Below are positions 12,019-21,941 of a stretch of DNA of 64,000 nt, one piece after another; position 1 is the first letter of the stretch; every line of letters begins with the position of its first letter. The position numbers and the translations under genes were made by a program. A model generated the notes under the pieces. It had not been told where the DNA came from. It searched no databases and saw only the letters and a list, made by a program, of their open reading frames with translations. This DNA is from Climacium dendroides (Eukaryota; Streptophyta; Bryopsida; Hypnales; Climaciaceae): contig OX467082.1 of the NCBI GenBank assembly GCA_950106755.1, positions 10,602,001-10,666,000 of the forward strand. The letters are read 5' to 3'.

Positions 12019-13113
12019 TGACGAGATGGGGCCCAAGTTGAAGGGGCTATTGTCCCTAAAGGAAATGACCCAATACAGAGGTCCCAAAGTCTTGTTGCAT
12101 CAAATTCCATGAGATCTAGGACATTACTTCAGCAATGCATGAAGGATGCTTTTAACATTACAAAGAAGGAGTTGGATGATAAGTGGACATTGTTTTTTTA
12201 CAAGGCGAACGTGCCATTTAATGTGGCAAAAAATCTAGCCTTCATTGAGGTTGTGACAACCTTAGTGGCAAGGTTTGAATACAATCCACCTTCTTATCAT
12301 CAGTTCAAGAAGTTGATTGAACCTAGGAGGTTGCAAATTAAAAAGCAAATCAAAACCAAAGTTGGTTTTACAATGAAGCATTACGGGGTGACAATATGCA
12401 CTGATGATTGAGATGACGTGAACTAGAGGCCCCTAATGAACGTAATAATGTCGTATCCTACCGATGATGTATTTTGAGGGTCCATTGACACTACCGGACA
12501 AAAGAAGTCTATGTGCTACATAGTGGACCAGATGAAAGTATTCATTGAGAAAGTGGGTCCAAAGCACGTCATGCAGGTTTGTACAGATAATGTAGTGAAT
12601 ATGTTTGGGACATTGGACGATATCGTTCGTACATACCTGTACATTTTCAAGCAGGGCTGCATAACACATGCCTTAAATCTCATGTTGGAAGATTGGGTTA
12701 AAGTACTAGAATTCAACGATTTAATTTAGAGGGCGAAAAGATTGTGCCAATATATTCGGAACCATCACGCAACAATGTTTGTTTTCCGGGAGTTGAGTCC
12801 AAACCTTCAGCTCGTAGTACCAAATGAAACCCGCTTTGCTTGTAATTTCCTCATATTGAACTGACTGGTGAAACTTCAAGGAGTACTGTTGCGATTAAAA
12901 GACCATGTGCAAGTTCAAAATTACTTTGATGATTTGCGAAACAGATAGAATGCGAAGCAAGCAACTATGATTGTATGTAATGTGGTGTCAATTATTGAAG
13001 ATGTGGGCTTTTGGCAATGATGTGTGAATTACATGCACATAACTGAAGACGTGTTGAAGACATTGTACATATTTGATGGCCGAGAACCAGCTATGGGTTG
13101 GTGTCGTAGTGCA
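12019..13113 (+). pseudogene. hAT transposase relic (DUF659), 5' part
   Basis: One frame reads as the DUF659/hAT family: DKWTLFFYKANVPFNVAKN, then PPSYHQFKKLI, then YGVTICTDD-stop-DDVN-stop-RPLMNVI (family pattern VSDGWTDxxRRPLxN), then the GPKHVMQVCTDNVVNMF block, the GCITHALNLMLED block (the conserved CxxHxLNL), and ILKxLYIFDGREPAMG at the end. At least seven in-frame stops break it. The usual N-terminal BED finger is not visible. The C-terminal part of the same protein appears 2.8 kb further on (15903-16198), so an insertion split the gene. Confidence 0.8.
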
Positions 13114-15902
13114 GGGCAAGTAAATTCCCTGTTATACTCACCAAAATCACTCTAGAGCATAACTAAGTGATTCTAAAGATCGAACCTACGAGATCCTGTA
13201 AAGTATCTGGTTTTATTAAGCGGTTAAGCTCAATCAGTATCCAAATTCCATTTTTCGGTCCTATGTCTAAAACCAGAAATACCAAAACATCCAAAAAATT
13301 GAAGACCGAATTTCTCCCCCTTTTTCCGGTCCAATAGCTATCCGGTCTGTAAATTACCACAACTCTAAGATTGTACTATTTTTGGTCTTAGGTACCCCTT
13401 TAGATCAATTCGTTCCGAAATTGTCTACCTGTATCCTTACTCTTATCGGGTTTAGTTTTACCTCTGTTTCACCATTAGAGGGGTTGCCGCTTGTTTTTAA
13501 GAGTGGTAGGATTTTTAAAGAATTTTAAAAGGCACAAAAGGACAAAAACTTGCGAAAGTCCGCCGCCATGCCAGCTAGACTTCCAATCTGACCTAACACT
13601 GCTAGATCGGATCCAGATCCGTATCTCTCCTTTCTAACCTAAAAAGAATCCGCTATATTTTTATAACATAGAGTCTGCTATAGGACTCTTGGTACTGGGC
13701 TCCATCTAATCAAAGATCTCATTCAAGTTCCAGTTCCGTTCTTCTTCCATAGGATTAGGAACTAGGGCTTCTTAGCCGGATCCGAGTGTCGAGTCCAAGT
13801 CGATCATAAAAACGAGGGTATTGATCGTCGTACCCCTCCTTTTTGATTTCTTGGACTCAGGAGTCCTATCCTTTCTTCCTCCTTGAACTAGCACATCCGA
13901 AAATGACTCCAACAGCGAAAGATCCAAGAGGCGGAATTCCTTGGAGTAAATAGCTACGGTCAGATTTTGGCTATTTTTTTCTATCTAGTTTGTAGCTTCT
14001 CGTGTCTCTACCATTATCATTTCCATCTACTCGGCATAGTCGGAGAGGATCCGAACTAGCCAAGAACTAAATAACTTCTTGTCCCTATGCATCCCTTTGT
14101 CAAATAGCCTTGCTTTGGCAGTGGCCATTCCGATTTCCCCGAAGGTGGCCTTCACCGGCTCGGCTATTTTCCGAGTCTCCTCCGCCATTTCACGGGTGGC
14201 AGTTGCACCCTCTTTGAAGGCGAAGAGTTCCGCCTTCAACGTATCCACCTCCTCCTGCAACTAGTGGATCTCTTCCTCCTGCTTCCGGATCTCGACCAGA
14301 TTGGTGATACAATCTTCTACCTTTCCCGATAGCTTGCTATCCGGGGACGCACCCACCAACTTTTCGATCTCGGAAAGGGTTCTCCTCTTGATCTCCCAAT
14401 CCGTCCTTACATCGTAGAGGATGGTGATGAAATTGCTAAACGGATCGTTGGAATCCGTTTCTTCCAAGACCGTCTTCTCAACTTCTGATCTCCCTTTCGG
14501 AACAGATTTGTTGCGATCAGGAGGCGTCCCTCACTTGTGAGGAGGCGTCATCTTTTGTCACTTGTTGGACAACATCCGAGGCTCTTCCTCCTCCTCTTCG
14601 ATCTCTGAATTCAATTTGGAACCGGGGTCAACTTTGTCATCTGACTCCGATTTTCTGTATTTCAAGAGGACCTCTTGAGTCCTCCACTCCTTCTCTTCCG
14701 TGTCAGTAAGAAGTTGGTGGTATTGGTAGAGATGGAAGAGGTAGGGAATCAAGGGAGTGGCCCTACTTTTTCCAAACCTACTAAAGAGTTGGGCAACTAG
14801 ATCGGAAATGATTCAGGTCCATTCAACTTTCCAGTTCCCATTCAGGGCACCGAAAATGGTGTTACTAAGGGTTATCGTCACCCTTGTTGTCTTTTCCGAA
14901 TGGAGAACCAAAATCAAGAACTGAAGGAGGCGGCGATGTTGGTCGTCTACACAATCCTCAATAGCATATTCGTCCTTAGGGTTGACAGCGCCCTAAAACT
15001 TTTCTCGGACGAATTCATCCTTCCAACTCGCCATCTCTAATTCCCCTACCCGGAAGCTATACACCGCTCTTCACAACTCATCGGTCCAAAGCCTCGGAAC
15101 CCCTCTCACAGTGTTGTCAAACTAATTAGACAGTTTGCCCAAGAGTTCCCTCACCATCCGCTCCTTTCTAAAGCCCCAAGATTTCTCGGCAAATCCTAGG
15201 CAACCCTTAGAGTTGAGGTCTTCTATGAGTTGAGACTTCTCTGGCTCCATAAAGAGAATAACTGGAATCACCTTCTGGAGTTTCACCTCAACCGGGGAGT
15301 GGCTAGATGGTTCCGCTCTTGACTTGCATAGCCGCGACATGGGCACCAATCGATCCACTCGAATCCTTTCCGATTCTACTTCACTCCCTCCTAGCCGCAC
15401 GTCCCGTTACTCACTCTCTCTCTCCGATCTCAACTGGAAACATCCTACAGCACACTGAAGTGCAAACTCTACAACGCACCCTTCATACTCACACCCACAC
15501 TCCAACCCGAAAAACTAAGGCACTATGTGAAAAATGAGGTGAGCGAGCAAAAGAACATCTTCAAAATCAAGGTTGGAAAAGAGGTGCAACTAGAAAGGTC
15601 AGTCCATTTATAGTCTCGAGGCTTCAAATTAGTCATCATGACTTTTTCCGGTCCGGTTGCCCTAAATCTAAATTAGCCCTAATCTAGTCATAGACATAAT
15701 CCGGGTTGGGTGTTGTTTCTATCCAACTGTAACTTTGGAATGGATTGGATCCAATTGGCCCACTACTTCATTTTCCTTGTTTATTTTCAGTTTTTTTACG
15801 CCCCCTAATTAGATCTGGTTCCATTGATATTGATTTCCATTCCAATTTTTAGGTAAACTAAAATAATCAGAAGTTCATGTTGTGACAGTCGAGCGTGGCT
15901 TG
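13114..15902. mobile_element. Insertion splitting the hAT relic
   Basis: The 2.8 kb between the two halves of the DUF659 transposase is foreign to it and carries a decayed minus-strand ORF (14027-15400). The left part has TGTTATACTCACC near 13129 and the GATCGAACC phrase seen in some plant LTR elements. I could not find matching long direct or inverted terminal repeats or a target duplication. It may be an LTR-retrotransposon fragment or another TE type. The exact ends are uncertain by tens of bases. Confidence 0.5.
14027..15400 (-). pseudogene. Decayed TE-borne ORF, coiled-coil rich
   Basis: Four open pieces at 15400-15122, 14752-14558, 14467-14261 and 14260-14027 all lie in the same minus-strand frame and join into one protein-like sequence of about 450 codons, broken by about six stops. 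It contains TPLIPYLFHLYQYHQLL, an acidic EIEEEEEEPRML stretch, and a C-terminal helical part (EEVDTLKAELFAFKEGATA) that looks coiled-coil. I do not recognise the family. A TE structural or gag-like protein is possible. It is clearly dead. Confidence 0.55.
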
Positions 15903-16198
15903 TATTGTACAATTTGAGAGCCCATGTGTTTTCTTTAAGAGAGCCACCCTTCAACCTACGAGATGACATAGCCACCACCATAGAAGAGTCTTTCTAAAGA
16001 AGGTGGGACATGGTCTTTACAGATGTTCACTACGCCGGGGCCCTTTTGAAGTTGTATCTCTTGGATAACGCGGCACTTAGGACTGATGGAATTGCCCTCC
16101 GTGCATTGTATTGGGTCATCTACAATATGGAAAATGTAGTAGGTGTAGAATTTAACGACATACTAGTGGAATTAAGAGAATTCGAGGAGGGCACATAG
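15903..16198 (+). pseudogene. hAT transposase relic (DUF659), 3' part
   Basis: The frame reads LREPPFNLRDDIATTIEESF-stop-RRWDMVFTDVHYAGALLKLYLLDNAALRT, ending at TAG 16196. It matches the region after DUF659 in plant hAT proteins, where IxxRWD...LHAAGYxLNP is typical (here RRWD...VHYAGALL). It completes the protein begun at 12019. The hATC dimerisation domain that normally follows is missing. Confidence 0.7.
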
Positions 16199-17240
16199 AT
16201 TCCCTCTAGAGATCTCATAGGAAAATAAAACACAACAAAATCACTTATGAAGTGAAAAATTACAATGTTTGACTATGAGGTGGTTGAAACTACAAAGACA
16301 ACGTGTAGTCTCTCAATCTTCTTTTCACAAACCAAATTGAAAAAGGTGGTGACTGAACAAAAAATAAAAAATGAGGTTAAAGGGCCTAACATGTATAACC
16401 CCAATCGATTTACGAATTCTCAAAATCTATTTTATATCCTTATAAAATTAATTTATAATGTGATTCTTCCTCTTCAATCCAACGTATTTGAGGTTCATTT
16501 AAAAGAGGTTTGAACACCATGACAAGTCAAAATTGCAATAGGTATGATAGTACACTTGTATGGAATCTAGAATAGAAAAATCACTATATTTTTTTACCGG
16601 ATTGGACTTTTAGTGGTAAAACTAGACTTCAAGAACTTTTCAAAAATATTAACCACTCCAAATAGTGACTTGGTTAGGATGTATTGAACTTCAAAGTTTT
16701 ACGAACACCAAGTTTTGGTGCTTCGGGCACTAAGGGGTTAAAATTTGAAAACCCTAAACCTTTCGCAAGAAACTAAGAAAAAAAATCGTATTAGGTTTAA
16801 ATCCAAACCCTTCTAGCAAACTAGCAATGTAGTGCCCATTTCCAAAAAAATCATTCACGTAGATGGACAACAAATACCAAACGCATTTGATGTCAACTCC
16901 AAACCGTTTGAGCTTCTATTTACAAAATGAAAACTTCAAATACAACCCAAAAAAATGTACTTGAATTTCAAATCCAAACATTCTAGTATCCAGCAACAAA
17001 AATGAATTCATTGAACTTGAAACCGAAAATGACATAACTTGTATATGATTTGATTTCCAAACCTTTGTATAGTGGTACCCTCAAATTCTTAACCCTAAAC
17101 CCTTTTGAAGATGACTACAAAGAAGTCTCTTTGTATTGGATATGAATTTGAAACACTTATAGCCACTATTTTCCAAAATAAAACCTTAAACATGAACATG
17201 GGAAAATAACCTTTTACTTCATTTGAATTAAACTACAATG
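16199..17240. other. Intergenic, no gene recognised
   Basis: AT-rich DNA without a convincing ORF. One item stands out: the 14 bases CACTAAGGGGTTAA at 16728-16741 are identical to the right end of the TTAA-flanked element at 60853-61733, so a relic of that family may end here. Confidence 0.5.
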
Positions 17241-17460
17241 TCCTCGCCCTTTCCAAAACGTCCACACCCGAACAAATGCGTCCTCGCCCTTTTCAAGACG
17301 TCCGCGCCTGAATGAATGCGTTCACGCCCCGACGAATGCGTCTACACCCCAACGGAAACGTCTACGCCCAATACAGTCCCCGCCCTGACGATGATGTCCG
17401 CACCCGTCCGACCACACCCTTCACTAACATCCCCGCCTTGACTTTCACATTCATACCCTA
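17241..17460 (+). repeat. 20-bp GC-rich tandem array, locus 3
   Basis: Units of 20 bp start at 17241, 17261, 17281, 17301, 17321 and 17341, for example TCCTCGCCCTTTCCAAAACG and TTCACGCCCCGACGAATGCG. They share YCCNCGCCC near the start and ACG/GCG at the end. The pattern continues less regularly to 17460. It is strikingly CpG-rich in AT-rich DNA. It lies just beyond the truncated 3' end of the TNL-A LRR array. Confidence 0.85.
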
Positions 17461-17589
17461 ATTCTAGTATGGACCGCCAACGTGAAAGTAACTTCTCAAT
17501 TGAAAGGCGTCCGAACTATCTAGACTGTTTGTCTGTCCGATCCGGTTCACCCGTCCGTCCATCTCGTCCGGTATGACAACCCTAGATTC

Positions 17590-17727
17590 AAGTAAACTAT
17601 GTATTCCACTTTCATTAAGATCCAAGTCTTTTAAGTTTAAGAGGCCTCCAAATGAACTTGGTAGGTGCACAAATTCACTGCAGCTACTTAAATTCAACAC
17701 CTCCAGCTTTGTCAATGTTCCAAAAGA
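17590..17727 (-). pseudogene. LRR coding sequence beyond the TNL-A stop
   Basis: After the TAA at 17728-17730 the same frame continues as LRR: SFGTLTKLEVLNLSSC, then VHLPSSFGGLLNLKDLDLNESGI. LRR homology breaks near 17585, where GC-array flank sequence begins. The natural C-terminus is therefore gone, and the stop falls where the repeat unit normally has GAA (LPE-SFGTL). Confidence 0.75.
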
Positions 17728-19435
17728 TTAAGGTAAACTTTGGATTCCACAGCGATAGAGATTCAAGTTCATCAAGTTCTGGAGATCTCCAAATGAATTT
17801 GGTAGCTGCACAAGTTTACTACACCAACCTAGGTTCAACACCTCCAACTTGCTCAATGTTCCAAAAGATTCAGGTAAGCTTTGGATTCCACTACTCTCAA
17901 GATTCAAATTCATCAAGTTCTGGAGGCCTCCCAATGAATTTGGTAGCTGCACAAGTTCACTACACCAACCTAGGTTCAATACCTCCAACTTGCTCAATGT
18001 TCCAAAATATTTAGGTAAGCTTTGGATTCCACTACTCTCGAGATTCAAGTTCATCAAGTTCTGAAGGCCTCCAAATGAATTTGGTAGTTGCACAAGTTCA
18101 CTACAACTACTTAAATTCAACACCTCCAACTTGCTCAATGTTCCAAAAGATTCAGATAAACTTTGGAATCCAGTGCCACGGAGATTCAAGTTCATCAAGT
18201 TCTGCAAGCCTCCAAATGAATTTGGTAACTGCACAAGTTCACTACACCAACCTAGGTTCAACACCTCCAACTTGCTCAATGTTCCAAAAGATTCAGGTAA
18301 ACTTTGGATTCCACTACTCTCGAGACTCAAGTTCATCAAGTTCTGGAGGCCTCCAAATGAATTTGGTAGCTGCACAAGTTTACTACACCAACCCAGATTC
18401 AACACCTCCAACTTGCTCAATGTTCCAAAAGATTTAGGTAAACTTTGGATTCCACTACTCTCAAGATTCAAGTTCATCAAGTTCTGGAGGCCTTCAAATG
18501 AATTTGGTAGTTGTACAAGTTCACTGCAAATACGCAGATTCAACACCTCCAACTTGTTCAATGTTCCAAAAGATTCAGGTAAACTTTGGATTCCACTACT
18601 CTCAAGATTCAAATTCATCAAGTTTTGAAGGCCTCCAAATGAATTTGGTAGTTGCACAAGTTCACTACAGCTACTTAAATTCAACACCTCCAACTTGCTC
18701 AATGTTCCAAAAGATTCAGATAAACTTTGGAATCCAGTGCCACGAAGATTCAAGTTCATCAAGTTCTGCAGGCCTCCAAATGAATTTGGTAGCTGCACAA
18801 GTTCACTGCAGCTACCTAAATTCAACACCTCCAACATGGTCAATGTTCCAAAAGATTCAGATAATTTTTGGATTCCACTACTCTCAAGATTCAAATTCAT
18901 CAAGTTTCGGAGGCCTCCAAATGAATTTGGTAGTTGCAAAAGTTCACTGCAGCTACCTAAATTCAACACCTCTAACTTGCTCAATGATCCAAAAGATTCA
19001 GATAAACTTTGGATTCCACTACTCTCGAGATTCAAGTTCATCAAGTTCTGAAGGCCTCCAAATGAATTTGGTAGCTGCACAAGTTCACTACACCAACCTA
19101 GGTTCAACACCTCCAACTTGTTCAATGTTCCAAAAGATTCAGGTAAATTTTGGATTCCACTTTCATTAAGATCCAAGTCTTTCAAGTTTAAGAGGCCTCC
19201 AAATGAATTTGGTAGCTGTACAAGTTCACTGCACTTACGTAGATTCAACACCTCCAACTTGGTCAATGTTCCAAATGATTCAGGTAAACATTGAATTCCA
19301 CTGCCACGGAGATTCAATTTCATCAAGTTTTGGAGGCCTCCAAATGAATTTGGTAGTTGCACAAGTTCACTGCACCAACCTAGGTTCAACACCTCCAACT
19401 TGCTCAATGTTTTAAATGAATCTGGGAGCTCCACT
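17600..19435 (-). repeat. 141-bp coding minisatellite, TNL-A LRRs
   Basis: Every 141 bp codes one 47-aa double LRR: a 24-mer LEVLNLGWCSELVQLPNSFG-type repeat followed by a 23-mer L-NLNLESSGIQSLPESFGT-type repeat. DNA identity between units is very high. Units 5-6 and 9-10 share the rare RGTGFQSLS / SSCSELVQ pair, showing a four-unit (564-bp) block duplication. Long ORFs on the plus strand here are shadows of the repeat. Confidence 0.9.
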
Positions 19436-21941
19436 AGCTGATCACAACTTCGAAGAGTCAACCCTTTCAACTTACTTAAATTTAGAAAAGTTGCAGGCAA
19501 TCTCTCCATTGAACAATAATTCAATAACAATATCACCAATTCATTGTTTTTGGGTGATTCAAATATATATCGCAATGGTTCACTTGTAAATGCCATACAT
19601 TGAAGCCAACGCAAATGTTTTGGAATCGATGACATCAAAAACAAACCATCTTCACATATAAATATACGCAATTTCTGCATGAGAGAAAGGTCAACTCGAA
19701 CTCCATGTCCCCTTGGAAGGATTAAAGTTTCAAGGGAGTCTAGTAACCCCTGCATAAACACAAACAAATGACTCTTCCATCAAACTAGCTATGCACATAT
19801 TAAAAAAAGAATGTATTCAATGCATCAAATAGTATCATTAGAACTAGTAGAGAATCTTAAAAACAAACAGAACTCTCATACTCTCAAACAACCAACTAAA
19901 ACAAAATCCTACTCCTATATTCTCATCAATTTTCTTTCTACTATGTCATAGTGAAAATACATAACACCCTATCCAAAAGATCAATCAAAGTCAAGGTAAC
20001 CATCTACCAACCATACCTCATTGTTCTCCAACATTGCCAAGCATTCAAAACCCCACAACCGTTTGCACACAACCAAATTTTCATCCCTAGCAATTGCACG
20101 GCCCATGTCTCGCAAGTGGTCATGCATACCCAAGGCACCACCTTCATCCACTCTAATCAAGGCCTTCTCTACAAGACTTTGAACATCCAATATTCCATAT
20201 CTCCAAACAAGTTTGGCCATCTCCACAGATTGTCCCAATAATGCACATGCAATATCCAAAAATATTTCTTGCCGCTCCTTTGAAAGAGAATCATAGCTGA
20301 TGCGAAGACATCCAAATATCTTCTCATCATTTATTATAGTGCAATCTTTCAACTTGCCCAAGACCTGATTCCATACCTTCACATCCTTCTCACCCTTCAA
20401 AAGAGACCCACAAACCTCCAACACCAACGGAACTCCACCACATGCCATGCTAATGTCTCTAATGAGAAATTTAAAATCATGTGGTACTTCCTTACCACTT
20501 CCAAATGCATGACTTGCAAAGACAATTCGAGAATCTTCTTGGCTCAATAATTGAACATCATGAGTGTAAACCTCATCATTGCCATCAAATGAAATTAACT
20601 TCTCAAATACACAACAATCTCGAGAAGTGACAATACAAATACTACCTTCCTTCAATAACATTTTGCGTGACATCAAGTACTTCATTTGATCATCATCACA
20701 AACATCATCCAACACCACAAGAACGGATTTCTTTGATAATCTATCTTCGAGAATAACCTTCCCCTCCGACTTGTTCACAATATCTTGCATCAATTCATTT
20801 GCACACAAAGCCTTCAAAATAAGATTTTGGACACTTGTGACACCACCTTGATGCACCTTCTCCGCCACATCTTCCACATAACACCTCACATCAAATCCTT
20901 TCTCCAATTGATTGTATAACTCACGGGCCAAAGTCGACTTCCCAATTCCACCCATTCCCCACAAACCCAACATCAACACCTTCTTCTCACCAACAATTTG
21001 AATGAGGTTCTCAGCAACTTGATTCACACCCACAACATGATCACCCACATGCAAGGGAACAGACTTATTTGCTAGTTCAAAGACCCTTGCAACCACCTCT
21101 TGCACCAAATCTGTTTCAAGCCTACAAACAAAATCAACAAAATTCCATTACCAACAAATACAATGTCAAACCCAACATCAACCACAAACACATCAAAGCT
21201 TTCAATGCATACACAAATGTTTACCTCGTGCTACCCAATTTGTACTCCCAACCTTTGATCTCAGAAGCTTGTTTCAAATCAGCCCTCCACTCTTCAATAG
21301 TGGTCTTGTCATGCCTCCCTATCAACTTCTCAAATCCTGTAGCCAATTGACCCTTTCCAAGAATACGCAATTCCCAAGGCTTAACATTGTAGAAGATGGG
21401 CAGCACCCTCACTGAAGGACAAGCCAACATTGTATGTAATTCTTTCAAACACCACTCCGATTGTGTAAAACCCTCCGAAAAGATTACTAGGGCTAGGGAT
21501 GTCCTTTGAATTGCATGCTCAATGCATTCCCAACACTCTTGTCCTTCAACAATGGATTTCCGATCCAAAAAAGGATGCAAACCAACTCTTCTCAAATCTT
21601 TGTCTAGGAAACCCACAAAACCTGTCTTGGTATCAGGGCCTCTATGACTTATGAAAACATCATAGTTTTCAAACGCATCTGCACCACATGATCAATCTAC
21701 TTCAGAAATCACCACATCCAAATTCCATCAATTTATGTTTGGGTACAAAGTCAAGGGTGAGCATTATAAAACTGTAAACAATCATACTTCAAAATTAAAT
21801 AAGAAAAGAGCAAATTAGTAGTGAGACCAAGTGTGAATTATCCAAACCTTCAGCTCCACACAATCTCTTGGCAAGCCTTGCATCACCCTCAGGGGGACTC
21901 GTAATAAAGGCAGCTCCACATTTGGAAAACACACAACCCAT
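17728..21941 (-). CDS. TNL-A: TIR-NBS-LRR immune receptor
   Basis: Intracellular TNL of about 1224 aa in four exons: 21941-21848, 21678-21225, 21121-20017 and 19749-17728. All introns are GT-AG and phases match. Exon 1 encodes MGCVFSKC..., a canonical N-myristoylation start (Gly2, Ser6) with Cys3 and Cys8 for palmitoylation. The TIR (about residues 36-165) has YDVFISHRGPD and SEWCLKEL, keeping Glu111 at the position used for NADase activity in plant TIRs. The NB-ARC has P-loop GMGGIGKST (238-246), kinase-2 LVVLDDV (317-323), GGVPL (411-415) and MHD (515-517). Residues 661-1224 are exactly 12 LRR units of 47 aa. The start was chosen because it is shared with TNL-B and has a good context (CGCAATGG). 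The stop falls inside a repeat unit, so the C-terminus is truncated compared with typical TNLs, and whether it signals normally is unknown. By family, TNLs bind pathogen effectors or guard host proteins and trigger cell death through TIR NADase products. Confidence 0.88.

Noticed and set aside
13114..15902. Calling the insertion a complete LTR retrotransposon
   Set aside because: No matching LTR pair, primer-binding site, RT or target duplication could be seen; only an unidentified minus-strand ORF.
17652..19415. Long plus-strand ORFs (up to 223 codons) opposite the TNL-A LRR exon
   Set aside because: They repeat with the 141-bp LRR unit and are open only because the repeat lacks stops in those frames. 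The minus-strand LRR frame joins properly spliced TIR and NB-ARC exons.
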